From: Actinobacteria bacterium HGW-Actinobacteria-6
GTDB lineage: Bacteria > Actinomycetota > Coriobacteriia > Anaerosomatales > Anaerosomataceae
DNA length: 63,804 nt
Assembly: GCA_002841295.1 (NCBI GenBank)
Contig: PHEU01000011.1
Span: forward strand, 1 to 63,804
Direction: 5' to 3'
Both the position numbers and the translations under genes were made by a program. Below are positions 7,833-15,651 of the stretch, piece by piece. The first letter of the stretch is position 1. Every line of letters begins with the position of its first letter. The notes under the pieces were generated by a model. That model worked only from the letters and a program-made list of their open reading frames with translations, was not told the DNA's origin and made no database searches.

Positions 7833-10457
7833 CTACCGTGCGCCGAGCAGCCCGCGCGCAGCGTCGAGGGCCGCGTCAATGCCTGACGCGTCCTTGCCAC
7901 CAGCCTGGGCCATCGTCGGCTTGCCGCCTCCCCCGCCACCAACACGCGGAGCAATCTCACGAATCACGGCTCCGGCATCGAAGCCTGCTGCAACGGCCGC
8001 AGTGGATCCCGCAGCGAGCAACAGGGCCTTACCCGACACTTCGGCGGCCAATACGACGGCGCCGCCCGACAACTTCGTGCGAACCGTATCTGCAATCTCA
8101 CGAATCGCCGCACCGTCAGAAATCTCCACGCGAGCCACCACGAGCGGGTAGCCAACATCGACCGCAGTCGCCACCAGTGCGTCAAGCTCCCCTGTTCCGC
8201 CTCGGCGCTTCGCCTCGGCCAGCGCGGCCTCGGTTTCCTTCAAGCGTCTCTGAAGCGCTTCGACCTTGACTGGAATCTCGGCGGGGCGACACCTGAGAGC
8301 GTCGGAGAGGCCGGAGAGCGTGGCCTCCTCGGCATAGACGTAATCGAGGGCACCGAAGGACGTGACGGCCTCAATGCGGCGGAGGTTCGCGCCAACGCTG
8401 CCTTCAGAGACTATCTTGACGAACCCAATCTCACTCGAACGGCCAACATGGGTGCCACCGCAGAGCTCCTTGCTGAAGTTGCCGACCTCGAGCACGCGGA
8501 CGATGTCGCCGTACTTCTCGCCGAAGAGCGCGGTCACACCCATCTCTCGGGCGCTAGCGAGCGAGGTTTCGTAGTTACGAACCGGGTGGTTCTCCATGAT
8601 CTTCGCGTTCACGAGCCGCTCGACTCGCTCAAGCTGCTCGATGCCTGGCGCCTCAAAGTGAGTGAAGTCGAAGCGCAGGCGATCCGGGGTCACGAGTGAA
8701 CCGGACTGGTGCACATGCTCACCGATTACCTTGCGAAGCGCCCAGTGCAGGATATGCGTGGCCGTGTGATTGCGCCTGATGCGCTCACGGCGCGGAACGT
8801 CGATGGTCGCGTGCACGGTATCGCCAACAGCGAGCGAGCCTGACCGTAGCGTGCCCACGTGTGAAACGAGGCCGGACATCGGGATACGTGTGGCGCTCAC
8901 CTCGAAGAGCGCGTCATCTGCCGAGATGGTCCCGGCGTCGCCGACCTGCCCGCCCTGCTCGCCGTAGAATGGCGTCACGGCCAACACGATGTCCGCCTGC
9001 ACACCGGTGTCGAGCCGTTCAACAGCCTCACCGTTCGCAATGATGCCGACAACCGTCGAGTCGATCTCGTTCTTGCTGTAGCCAACAAACTCGACGCCGC
9101 CCTGAAGTTGCTTGCTCACCTCGGCGAACGCATTCCCAAAGGCACTCCAGGAGTCGTCCTTAACAGCAGCCCGGGCGCGGTCGCGCTGAGCGGTCATTTC
9201 GATATCGAATACGGCCTGGTCGGCCTCTAGGCCAGCCTCGGCGGCAATCTCGGCGGTGAGCTCGTACGGGAAGCCGTACGTGTCATGCAGCGCGAAGGCA
9301 AGTTTGCCATCGAGGACGGCAGAGCCTTCGGCCTGCGCACGCTCGATCTCCTCGGCAAGGAAAATCAGTCCCTGGCGAAGCGTCGCGCCGAAGCGCTCTT
9401 CTTCGCTCACAACGATGCGACTCACCAGGTCGTGATGCTCGTGAATCTCGGGATACGCATCGCCCATACGCGTAACGACCTCATCGACGAGTCTGCCGAG
9501 GAACGGCTTCTCGACGCCGAGCAAACGTCCGTGGCGCACGGCGCGGCGCAAGATGCGGCGCAGCACGTAGCCACGACCCTCGTTCGACGGTAGCACGCCA
9601 TCGGAGATGAGGAACGTCACTGCTCGGGCATGGTCCGCGATGATACGCAGCGACGTGTCGGTCTTCTCAGAAGCACCGTACTTCGCTCCGGTGATATCCT
9701 CGGCCACTTCCATGATGCCGCGAACGATGTCGGTCTCAAAGTTGGAGTGAACGCCCTGCATGATGGCGGCAACGCGCTCCAGTCCCATACCAGTGTCGAT
9801 GTTCTGTTTCGGTAGCGGCGTGAGCGTGCCATCCTCGGCACGGTCGTACTGCATGAAGACGAGGTTCCAGTACTCGAGGAACCGATCGCAATCGCAGCCG
9901 GGCGCGCAATCAGCCGAGCCACAACCGACGTCCGGGCCCTGGTCGTAATAGAGTTCCGAGCACGGCCCGCACGGACCAGTGGGGCCGGCGGACCAAAAGT
10001 TGTCCTTGGCGCCCATGCGCACGATCCGATTAGCCGGAACGCCGACCTCGTCGCGCCAGATCGCCTCGGCCTCATCATCGTCCTCGTAGATCGAGAACCA
10101 GAGACGGTCGACGTCAAGCTTGAGGACCTGTGTTGAGTACTCGAACGCCCAGGCACACGCTTCACTCTTGAAGTAGTCGCCGAAGCTGAAGTTGCCGAGC
10201 ATCTCGAAGAAGCTGTGATGGCGCCCGGTGGTACCGATGATGTCGATGTCGGTGGTACGCGCGCACTTTTGGCATGTGGTGGCACGCGTGAAACCAAGAT
10301 CGCGGAGACCAAGGAAGACCGGCTTGAACTGAACCATGCCGGCCGACGTCAGTAGCAGCGACGGATCGTCGGGAATGAGCGACGAGGACGGCAGACGATG
10401 GCAGCCCTTGCTCTCGAAGAAGGACAGATAACTCTCACGAATCTCGGCGGCCTTCAC
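7833..10457 (-). CDS. alaS: Alanyl-tRNA synthetase
   Basis: This enzyme charges tRNA-Ala and has the normal length of 874 residues. I chose the GTG at 10457, which gives VKAAEIRESYLSFFESKGC and has GAGGAG 5-10 bases upstream; it sits in a GTGA overlap with the preceding permease gene. The class II aminoacylation core spans about 1-250 (GRHHSFFEMLGNFSFGDYFK). The editing domain has HTATHILHWAL and the zinc motif CGGTHVGRSSEIGF. The C-terminal glycine-rich C-Ala/DHHA1 region ends VGGGGGGKPTMAQAGGKD. A cysteine-rich patch (CGPCSELYYDQGPDVGCG and following) lies in the catalytic half, as in many bacterial AlaRS. Confidence 0.97.
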   Translation of the reverse strand: MKAAEIRESYLSFFESKGCHRLPSSSLIPDDPSLLLTSAGMVQFKPVFLGLRDLGFTRATTCQKCARTTDIDIIGTTGRHHSFFEMLGNFSFGDYFKSEACAWAFEYSTQVLKLDVDRLWFSIYEDDDEAEAIWRDEVGVPANRIVRMGAKDNFWSAGPTGPCGPCSELYYDQGPDVGCGSADCAPGCDCDRFLEYWNLVFMQYDRAEDGTLTPLPKQNIDTGMGLERVAAIMQGVHSNFETDIVRGIMEVAEDITGAKYGASEKTDTSLRIIADHARAVTFLISDGVLPSNEGRGYVLRRILRRAVRHGRLLGVEKPFLGRLVDEVVTRMGDAYPEIHEHHDLVSRIVVSEEERFGATLRQGLIFLAEEIERAQAEGSAVLDGKLAFALHDTYGFPYELTAEIAAEAGLEADQAVFDIEMTAQRDRARAAVKDDSWSAFGNAFAEVSKQLQGGVEFVGYSKNEIDSTVVGIIANGEAVERLDTGVQADIVLAVTPFYGEQGGQVGDAGTISADDALFEVSATRIPMSGLVSHVGTLRSGSLAVGDTVHATIDVPRRERIRRNHTATHILHWALRKVIGEHVHQSGSLVTPDRLRFDFTHFEAPGIEQLERVERLVNAKIMENHPVRNYETSLASAREMGVTALFGEKYGDIVRVLEVGNFSKELCGGTHVGRSSEIGFVKIVSEGSVGANLRRIEAVTSFGALDYVYAEEATLSGLSDALRCRPAEIPVKVEALQRRLKETEAALAEAKRRGGTGELDALVATAVDVGYPLVVARVEISDGAAIREIADTVRTKLSGGAVVLAAEVSGKALLLAAGSTAAVAAGFDAGAVIREIAPRVGGGGGGKPTMAQAGGKDASGIDAALDAARGLLGAR

Positions 10458-11647
10458 TCGTTCTCCTCGGCGTCTTTGGGTTCGGTCACGCAATCACATG
10501 TCGTGGGGTCCTCGTCCGGCCCGAACACAGGCTTCTTCTCCTTGAAGAACACGCCCTGTTCGGTGGTGAGCTTCGAGTCCGTCCACTTCTCAAAGTAATA
10601 GACGAAGATTCCCTTGCCGATAGCAGCCACCGGGATGGCAAGCAGGAGCCCGACAAACCCGGCAAGCGTGCTGCCAACGAGGAGCGAGAATATCACGAGC
10701 AGCGGATGCAGGTCGACTTGCTCAGACATGACCCGCGGCGTGATGAACATGTCGGTGATTTGCTGCGTAGCGACGATCCAAAGAACCGCGAACAGCGCAA
10801 GCCATGGGCTCACAAACGCGGCCGCGATACCAGCGACGATCTCACTCACGATCGGACCGAACCACGGGATGATATTCAACACGCCGGCAAGCAAGCCGAG
10901 CACAAGCGCGTACGGGACGCCCATGATGCTCAGACCAATAGCGACAAGCACCGCCGTGGATGCGGACACTACCAGCTGTCCGCGCAGATATCCGCCCAGC
11001 ACGTTCGAGACCTTTGCCGAGAGAATCCCGGCCTCTTCCTTGCGTCTTGGACCGGCAAGGAGGACGACTTCATGCTTGATAGCATCGAGATCCTTCAGAA
11101 TCCAGAAACCGGCAACGAGGGCCAGGAACGAGTTGAAGAGGAATGACACCGCGCCGCTTCCCACCGAGAAGACCGTGCTCGCGAGCGCGCTTGACCACTC
11201 CATGACCTGCTTCGAGATGCTGTCACTCAAGCTCAAAAGCGCGTCGTTGACCCAGGTGGGCATCGTAACCGCGTTGTACTCCGCCTGCATCTGCTGCCAC
11301 AGCGCGTACGCCTTATCGTAGTAACCAGGGAAGGCCATTAAGAATTGGCGAACCTGTTCGGCCAGCGGCGGGATAATGAACAATCCAGCGACGACGAGCG
11401 CACCGACCGCGATGAGATAGCACAGGCCAACCGCAAGTCCCCGCTTGAGACCCCGTCGCTCAAGTGCGGAGACAGGGCCACGGAACACGTACACGATCAC
11501 GATCGCCATGGCGAACGGAACGAGTGCCGGCGCGACCTTGAGCAGTGCCACGAACGCTGCTGACACGAGAATCAGCACGCCGATGAGAGCCCATGCGGTG
11601 GTGAACAGGCGACGCCAACTGTCTTCTCTTACACGCGCGTCGGTCAT
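10454..11647 (-). CDS. AI-2E family transporter (PerM/YdiK-like)
   Basis: This 397-residue polytopic membrane protein of the AI-2E transporter family has about eight hydrophobic segments. The set begins with LFTTAWALIGVLILVSAAFVA and LVPFAMAIVIVYVFRGPV and later includes the family hallmark PYALVLGLLAGVLNIIPWFGPIVSEI. Members are annotated as autoinducer-2 exporters, but most are of unknown substrate, some acting as Na+/H+ antiporters. The start ATG at 11647 has GAGGAGG upstream and lies one base after the sigma factor stop, so it belongs to the same operon. A cytoplasmic acidic tail contains CDCVTEPKDAEENE. Confidence 0.9.
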   Translation of the reverse strand: MTDARVREDSWRRLFTTAWALIGVLILVSAAFVALLKVAPALVPFAMAIVIVYVFRGPVSALERRGLKRGLAVGLCYLIAVGALVVAGLFIIPPLAEQVRQFLMAFPGYYDKAYALWQQMQAEYNAVTMPTWVNDALLSLSDSISKQVMEWSSALASTVFSVGSGAVSFLFNSFLALVAGFWILKDLDAIKHEVVLLAGPRRKEEAGILSAKVSNVLGGYLRGQLVVSASTAVLVAIGLSIMGVPYALVLGLLAGVLNIIPWFGPIVSEIVAGIAAAFVSPWLALFAVLWIVATQQITDMFITPRVMSEQVDLHPLLVIFSLLVGSTLAGFVGLLLAIPVAAIGKGIFVYYFEKWTDSKLTTEQGVFFKEKKPVFGPDEDPTTCDCVTEPKDAEENE

Positions 11648-11648
11648 C

Positions 11649-12434
11649 TCAGGCCTCCTCGGAAACCAGGTTCTCACGGAGAACGCGGAGCGTCTTCCTG
11701 AGCAGGCGCGAGACTTGCATCTGCGAAATCTCCAGCTTTGTCGCGATTTCCGTTTGGGTCAATCCCTGGAAGAAGCGCAGATACAGCACACGCTGCTCCT
11801 GCGGCGTAAGGAACTTGAGCGCTTTGGCAAGCGTAGTCCGGTCATCGACTATCGACATGAGTTGATCATCTTTGCCGATGTACTCAAGGATGCTGAAGGA
11901 ATCGCTTCCATCGCTGTTGCGATCGGTCTCAAGCGACACGAAGTTGTACGCCTCAGACGTCTCCATCGCCTCAAGGACCTCTTCGGATGTCACGCCAAGA
12001 TACTCCGCGATCTCAAGGATCGTGGGTGATCGCTGAATCTGCTGGGTGAGTTGGTCGACGGCCTGGTTCACCCGGAATGAAAGCTCCTGGAGTCGCCTCG
12101 GCACCTTGATGGCCCAGCCCTTATCGCGGAAGTAACGCTTGAGTTCGCCCACGATCGTCGGCGTGGCGTACGTGGTGAACTCCACCTCCCTGGCGGTGTC
12201 GAAACGGTCAATCGCCTTGATGAGGCCAATCGTTCCGACCTGGATGAGGTCATCAATCGGCTCACCACGGTTCCTGAAGCGGCTAGCAAGGTATTTGACC
12301 AAGTTGAGGTACATCGTGATGAGCTCATCACGCGATTCCTCATCCTGGAACTCGCGATAATGCAAGAAGAGCTCGCGTGTTCGCTTCTTGTCCCAGACGA
12401 GTCGCCGACCAGGCTTCTTTGCTGCTCGAGGCAC
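11649..12434 (-). CDS. SigB/SigF-type alternative RNA polymerase sigma factor
   Basis: This 261-residue sigma-70 protein of the SigB/SigF/SigG group usually governs general stress or differentiation. Region 2 reads YLNLVKYLASRFRNRGEPIDDLIQVGTIGLIKAIDRFD with the FTTYATPTIVGELKRYFRDK extension, region 3 covers VPRRLQELSFRVNQAVDQL, and region 4 has FFQGLTQTEIATKLEISQMQVSRLLRK. The start is the GTG at 12434, with GGAGGGG 5-11 bases upstream. It follows a gene for an RsbW-like kinase by two bases, the usual anti-sigma/sigma order. No anti-anti-sigma (RsbV) gene is seen here. Confidence 0.93.
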   Translation of the reverse strand: MPRAAKKPGRRLVWDKKRTRELFLHYREFQDEESRDELITMYLNLVKYLASRFRNRGEPIDDLIQVGTIGLIKAIDRFDTAREVEFTTYATPTIVGELKRYFRDKGWAIKVPRRLQELSFRVNQAVDQLTQQIQRSPTILEIAEYLGVTSEEVLEAMETSEAYNFVSLETDRNSDGSDSFSILEYIGKDDQLMSIVDDRTTLAKALKFLTPQEQRVLYLRFFQGLTQTEIATKLEISQMQVSRLLRKTLRVLRENLVSEEA

Positions 12435-12436
12435 GT

Positions 12437-12829
12437 CTACCCCTCCACAGCAGCAAGCGAGCGCTTCACGAGTCTCAGGGTACAAAGACCGCTCTCGCGA
12501 GTGATTGTGAATTCATCGCAGACTGATTCAAGAATGAACGCTGCATAGCGATCCTCCGGCTCGGCACCGGGCTCCTCGGCGGAATCAGGAAACGGACCCA
12601 CTGTGATCGCGAGAAGCTCATCGCTGACTTCGAAGGAGAATGTGATCTCCCCTTCGCACTCATGGTGCCCACATGCGTAGACGAACGCCTCTTCTGCTGC
12701 CATGCGCACATCATCGATATGGTCGAACGACATGCCGATTCGACCTGCCAACTCAGCAGCTGTCATTCGGGCAGTCTTGGCATAGTCGCTGCGAGCGGGA
12801 ACTGTGAGCGTAATGCGATCTGAAGCCAT
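12437..12829 (-). CDS. RsbW/SpoIIAB-like anti-sigma kinase (ATP-binding)
   Basis: This 130-residue GHKL-fold protein is probably the anti-sigma factor that holds the sigma factor encoded next to it. The N-box helix shows DHIDDVRMAAEEAFVYAC with the conserved Glu, and the second half reads EPEDRYAAFILESVCDEFTI. The G1 box is degenerate compared with SpoIIAB: GPFPDSAEEPGAEPED replaces a clear DxGxG, so ATP binding or kinase activity may be changed. The ATG at 12829 has GGAGG 5 bases upstream. Partner switching with the adjacent sigma factor is inference from family and position. Confidence 0.85.
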   Translation of the reverse strand: MASDRITLTVPARSDYAKTARMTAAELAGRIGMSFDHIDDVRMAAEEAFVYACGHHECEGEITFSFEVSDELLAITVGPFPDSAEEPGAEPEDRYAAFILESVCDEFTITRESGLCTLRLVKRSLAAVEG

Positions 12830-12860
12830 TATTCCTCCGGGTGGGTAGAGGTTCTGCCGC

Positions 12861-13202
12861 TCACGACCTGCGAGCGCGCGAGAAGGATCGGGCGATGCGT
12901 CCCCCGAGGCCAGCAAGCGCATCAACGGGGGTTCGAATGATATCGGTCGCGGAGCTGACGGCGCCTGAGACTTCTTCGAAGTCAGTCACGATACCGTCGA
13001 CGCGAAGCAGCTCTGCGTTGATCGCGTCGATCGTCACGTCCACTTTCTCAAGCAGTGGCACCGAACGATCGTGGAAATCGGCAAGCGTGCCCCGAACTTC
13101 ACGAAGTGTGGTGATGAACGAGACGACAGCATAGATGCCAGCACCCGCGAGGATGATGCCGAGTACGATGAGCACGACTTCGAGCCAGGATCGCAGGTTC
13201 AT
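12861..13202 (-). CDS. DUF948-like membrane protein
   Basis: This 113-residue protein has one N-terminal membrane segment (LEVVLIVLGIILAGAGIYAVVS, residues 6-27). A helical region follows with heptad-like spacing (TLADFHDRSVPLLEKVDVTIDAINAELLRVDGI), then a basic tail (RIARSFSRARRS). This is the layout of DUF948 proteins, found near general-stress genes in Gram-positive bacteria; their function is unknown. The ATG at 13202 has GGAGGG upstream. It precedes the anti-sigma gene by 31 bases and may be in the same operon. Confidence 0.8.
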   Translation of the reverse strand: MNLRSWLEVVLIVLGIILAGAGIYAVVSFITTLREVRGTLADFHDRSVPLLEKVDVTIDAINAELLRVDGIVTDFEEVSGAVSSATDIIRTPVDALAGLGGRIARSFSRARRS

Positions 13203-13292
13203 TGCAGCCCTCCGAGAGTGCGGGGATGTACCATCGTAGTGTAACAAAGCGCGAGCACTCGCGGCGCCTGAGAAAAGCTGCTCCGGCAGTGC

Positions 13293-14555
13293 TCACTCTC
13301 CTCCCGGGCGGAAGAATCGGGTGCCCTCCAGACCGTCAGGAAGATACTGCTGTTCGACGGTGGCTCCGGGGTAGCCGTGGGGGTACTTGTACGCCGGGTA
13401 CTCGTCTGCGCCGGGACGACGACGATCTCGCAGATGATCCGGCACGGCGCGCGCGGGGCCCTGACGCACTTCGGTGAGCGCCTCGTTGATCGCGACGTAC
13501 GCGGCATTGGACTTAGGTGCCAGCGCCAGATAGACAACCGCATGCGCGAGATTGATGCGGCACTCCGGCCAGCCGATGAACTCGGCTGCTTTCACCGCTG
13601 CGTGCGCAATCAGAAGCGCTTGAGAATCGGCCATCCCCACGTCCTCAGACGCAAATATGAGCATCCGGCGTGCAATGAACTTCGGGTCCTCTCCGCCGTC
13701 GATCATTCGGGCAAGCCAGTACACCGCCGCGTCGGGGTCACTCCCCCTCATCGACTTGATGAACGCCGAGATAACGTCATAGTGCACGTCGCCGCTCTTG
13801 TCGTATGCCAGCTGGCGCGTCTGTGTGACTTCCGCGACATGCTCGAAAGTGACATGCCGCATGCCAGACTCGTCAATCACAGCAACGCTCGCCGCCAGTT
13901 CCAGCGACGTGAGAGCTGCGCGCGCGTCGCCGCCGGCGCTGAGAACGATGCGGTCCTCGGCCTCTGTAGCAAGCGTTGCGCGGCCGCCCAAACCGCGGTC
14001 AGTATCAGCGAGCGCCTCGTGGACGATCTCACGAATATCGTCGTCGGTCAGCGGACTCAGACTCACAACGCGTGAGCGGCTGATGAGCGGGGCATTCACC
14101 TCGAAGAACGGGTTCTCGGTGGTCGCCCCGATGAGGGTGATGAGCCGATCTTCAACTGCGTGCAGCAGTGCGTCTTGCTGCGATTTGCTGAATCGATGAA
14201 TCTCATCGATGAACACGATTGTCCGCCTGCCGGACTGTCCCAGACGATCGCGCGCTGCTTCAATCGCCGAGCGAACCTCTTTCACCCCGGCGCTCACCGC
14301 TGAGAGTTCAGTGAAGTGTGCCATCGTGACACCCGCGATGATTCTGGCAAGGCTCGTTTTCCCGCAGCCCGCAGGACCGTACAGGATCACCGACGACAGC
14401 GCATCTAGCTCGATTGCGCTGCGAAGCATCGTCCCGGGGCCGAGTACGTCTCGCTGTCCGACAAATTCGTCGAGCGTACGCGGACGCATGCGGGCGGCAA
14501 GCGGCGCTGTACGCTCGAGTGATCGTTCTGCTGCTTCAGAGAAGAGGTCTTCCAT
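13293..14555 (-). CDS. rarA: Replication-associated recombination protein A (RarA/MgsA)
   Basis: This 420-residue AAA+ ATPase of the RarA/WRNIP1/Mgs1 family acts at stalled replication forks with SSB. Walker A is YGPAGCGKTS, Walker B is VFIDEIHRFSKSQQDALLHAVED, and sensor 1 is IGATTENPFFEVN. The C-terminal MgsA domain has YDKSGDVHYDVISAFIKSMRGSDPDAAVYWLARMI and the conserved DEYPAYKYPHGYPG. The ATG lies two bases after the lipoprotein gene stop. In Gram-positive bacteria rarA is often near aspS and a 6S RNA gene, and the same order is seen here. Confidence 0.96.
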   Translation of the reverse strand: MEDLFSEAAERSLERTAPLAARMRPRTLDEFVGQRDVLGPGTMLRSAIELDALSSVILYGPAGCGKTSLARIIAGVTMAHFTELSAVSAGVKEVRSAIEAARDRLGQSGRRTIVFIDEIHRFSKSQQDALLHAVEDRLITLIGATTENPFFEVNAPLISRSRVVSLSPLTDDDIREIVHEALADTDRGLGGRATLATEAEDRIVLSAGGDARAALTSLELAASVAVIDESGMRHVTFEHVAEVTQTRQLAYDKSGDVHYDVISAFIKSMRGSDPDAAVYWLARMIDGGEDPKFIARRMLIFASEDVGMADSQALLIAHAAVKAAEFIGWPECRINLAHAVVYLALAPKSNAAYVAINEALTEVRQGPARAVPDHLRDRRRPGADEYPAYKYPHGYPGATVEQQYLPDGLEGTRFFRPGGE

Positions 14556-14557
14556 AG

Positions 14558-15106
14558 CTACTCGGTAGCGCGAAGCACCTCTCGGTCGATGACATCGCGA
14601 TCCACGTAGCCCCTAAAGCGCCACGTGATGTTCTGCTTGCTATCAACCAAGATGATGTATGGCGGACGGTCAGCGTTGAGTTCGGACGCCAGTACCGCGC
14701 CGAGCAGAGCCCCTTCGGTATAGGCTCCGGCCTTCTTGGCGCCAAGATCGAATGTGACCAGGTCGATGAGGCCCCGGTTATCCGAGAGCACAACATCAAT
14801 CTCGGTACGAACAATCGCCGATTCCGGCAGCGTACTGTCATAGAAGTAGATCAGCAACGGACGCTTTGCATCCAACTTGCTCTGGAGTGCAGTCGGCATC
14901 GTTGTTGATTCAATGGCAGGGAACTGCGCCGGAAACCCGGATTCAATCTGCGAGCGGTCTGTGACTGCTACCGGCACGGCAACCGCAGGTGCGGGTGCAT
15001 CGACGGCCGGGGTTTCCGTGGTGGCTGTTTCATCAGTGCCACCACCACAACCGGCCAAGACGAATGCCAGCATTGCTACGACGAGTACTGCGGCGATCTT
15101 GCGCAT
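14558..15106 (-). CDS. Thioredoxin-fold-like lipoprotein
   Basis: This lipoprotein of about 182 residues has signal peptide MRKIAAVLVVAMLAFVLAGC with lipobox LAGC, so it should be lipidated and membrane-anchored on the outside. A Thr/Pro/Ala-rich linker (about 25-50) leads to a domain that looks like a thioredoxin fold: KRPLLIYFYDSTLPESAIVRTEID, then PYIILVDSKQNITWRFRGYVD. The usual CxxC is replaced by DSTLPES, so it is unlikely to be a disulfide oxidoreductase. I chose the ATG at 15106 with GGAGGATGGGG just before it. Function is unknown. Confidence 0.75.
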   Translation of the reverse strand: MRKIAAVLVVAMLAFVLAGCGGGTDETATTETPAVDAPAPAVAVPVAVTDRSQIESGFPAQFPAIESTTMPTALQSKLDAKRPLLIYFYDSTLPESAIVRTEIDVVLSDNRGLIDLVTFDLGAKKAGAYTEGALLGAVLASELNADRPPYIILVDSKQNITWRFRGYVDRDVIDREVLRATE

Positions 15107-15137
15107 CTCCCCATCCTCCAACTCAGTGACAACCTAC

Positions 15138-15308
15138 GAACCCCGCCTCGCGCGCTCCAGCGCGGTGAACCTGCCTCAGCAGGTGGGTGCCCGCAGGTAG
15201 ACTTCCTGCTTCCCCTTACGGGGATTCCATTCCGTCGACCAATAATAGAGCTCCCGGTAAAGAAGTGTTGGTTCGACCGTTAGTGCCGAAGCAACGCAAG
15301 GCGAAGCC
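15138..15308 (-). ncRNA. ssrS: Probable 6S RNA
   Basis: The gap between the lipoprotein gene and the small membrane protein gene encodes an RNA that can close a long terminal stem. The 5-prime segment GGCUUCGCCUUGCG pairs over 14 positions (including G-U) with CGCGAGGCGGGGUU near the 3-prime end. Inside are short hairpins: CCCC-GUAA-GGGG, ACCUGC-UGAG-GCAGGU, and GUCG(A)ACCAA with UUGGUCGAC. A -10 hexamer TACGAT lies 6 bases before the 5-prime end. The length of about 170 nt, long-rod closure and placement between rarA and aspS fit 6S RNA. Both ends are estimates, and no covariance search was run. Confidence 0.58.
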
Positions 15309-15314
15309 AAACTC

Positions 15315-15320
15315 ATCGTA
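15315..15320 (-). promoter_or_regulatory. -10 element of the probable 6S RNA promoter
   Basis: TACGAT on the minus strand, 6 bases before the predicted 5-prime GG of the RNA. No good -35 hexamer is visible at 16-18 bases. Confidence 0.45.
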
Positions 15321-15340
15321 GCATCAGCGGTCGTCTGCGG

Positions 15341-15640
15341 CTACAACGGTGATTCAACGCCCGCATCGCTCAGCTTCTTGGTCAGTCTCATATGGAGCCA
15401 CAAATAGCCGACTGCCAGCGCGAAACCCCCGACAACGATAAGCACGACCGCGACGGTATCGTCGGACCGAGTCCACGCAGTGACTGCCGTGAGCGCGAGG
15501 ACCGTCGCCACTCCGACGATGCGCATTCCAGTGATGTATCCCTTGCTGGTGACCTGCCACTTATAAGCCGCAGATACCGCTATCGTGGCTGCCGAGGAGA
15601 TTACGACAACAGCAACAGCGATCATGAGTGCTGGGGTCAT
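15341..15640 (-). CDS. Small membrane protein of unknown function
   Basis: This 99-residue protein has three predicted membrane segments: ALMIAVAVVVISSAATIAVSA, MRIVGVATVLALTAVTAW and TVAVVLIVVGGFALAVGYLWLH. It ends in a basic and polar tail (MRLTKKLSDAGVESPL). I recognise no family. It starts 11 bases after aspS and probably reads from the same transcript. The 6S-like RNA follows it. Confidence 0.7.
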   Translation of the reverse strand: MTPALMIAVAVVVISSAATIAVSAAYKWQVTSKGYITGMRIVGVATVLALTAVTAWTRSDDTVAVVLIVVGGFALAVGYLWLHMRLTKKLSDAGVESPL

Positions 15641-15651
15641 TGAGCCTTCTC

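Noticed and set aside
7829-7960. Upstream extension of ruvX
   Set aside because: It would run back through the alaS end; the ATG at 7828 gives the exact family start.
13203-13292. Terminator after rarA
   Set aside because: A short CGCGAG/CTCGCG hairpin exists in this 90-base gap, but it would lie at the wrong end of rarA (rarA is read leftward and this is past its stop), has a 2-base loop and only a weak T-run; more likely part of the next gene's promoter region.
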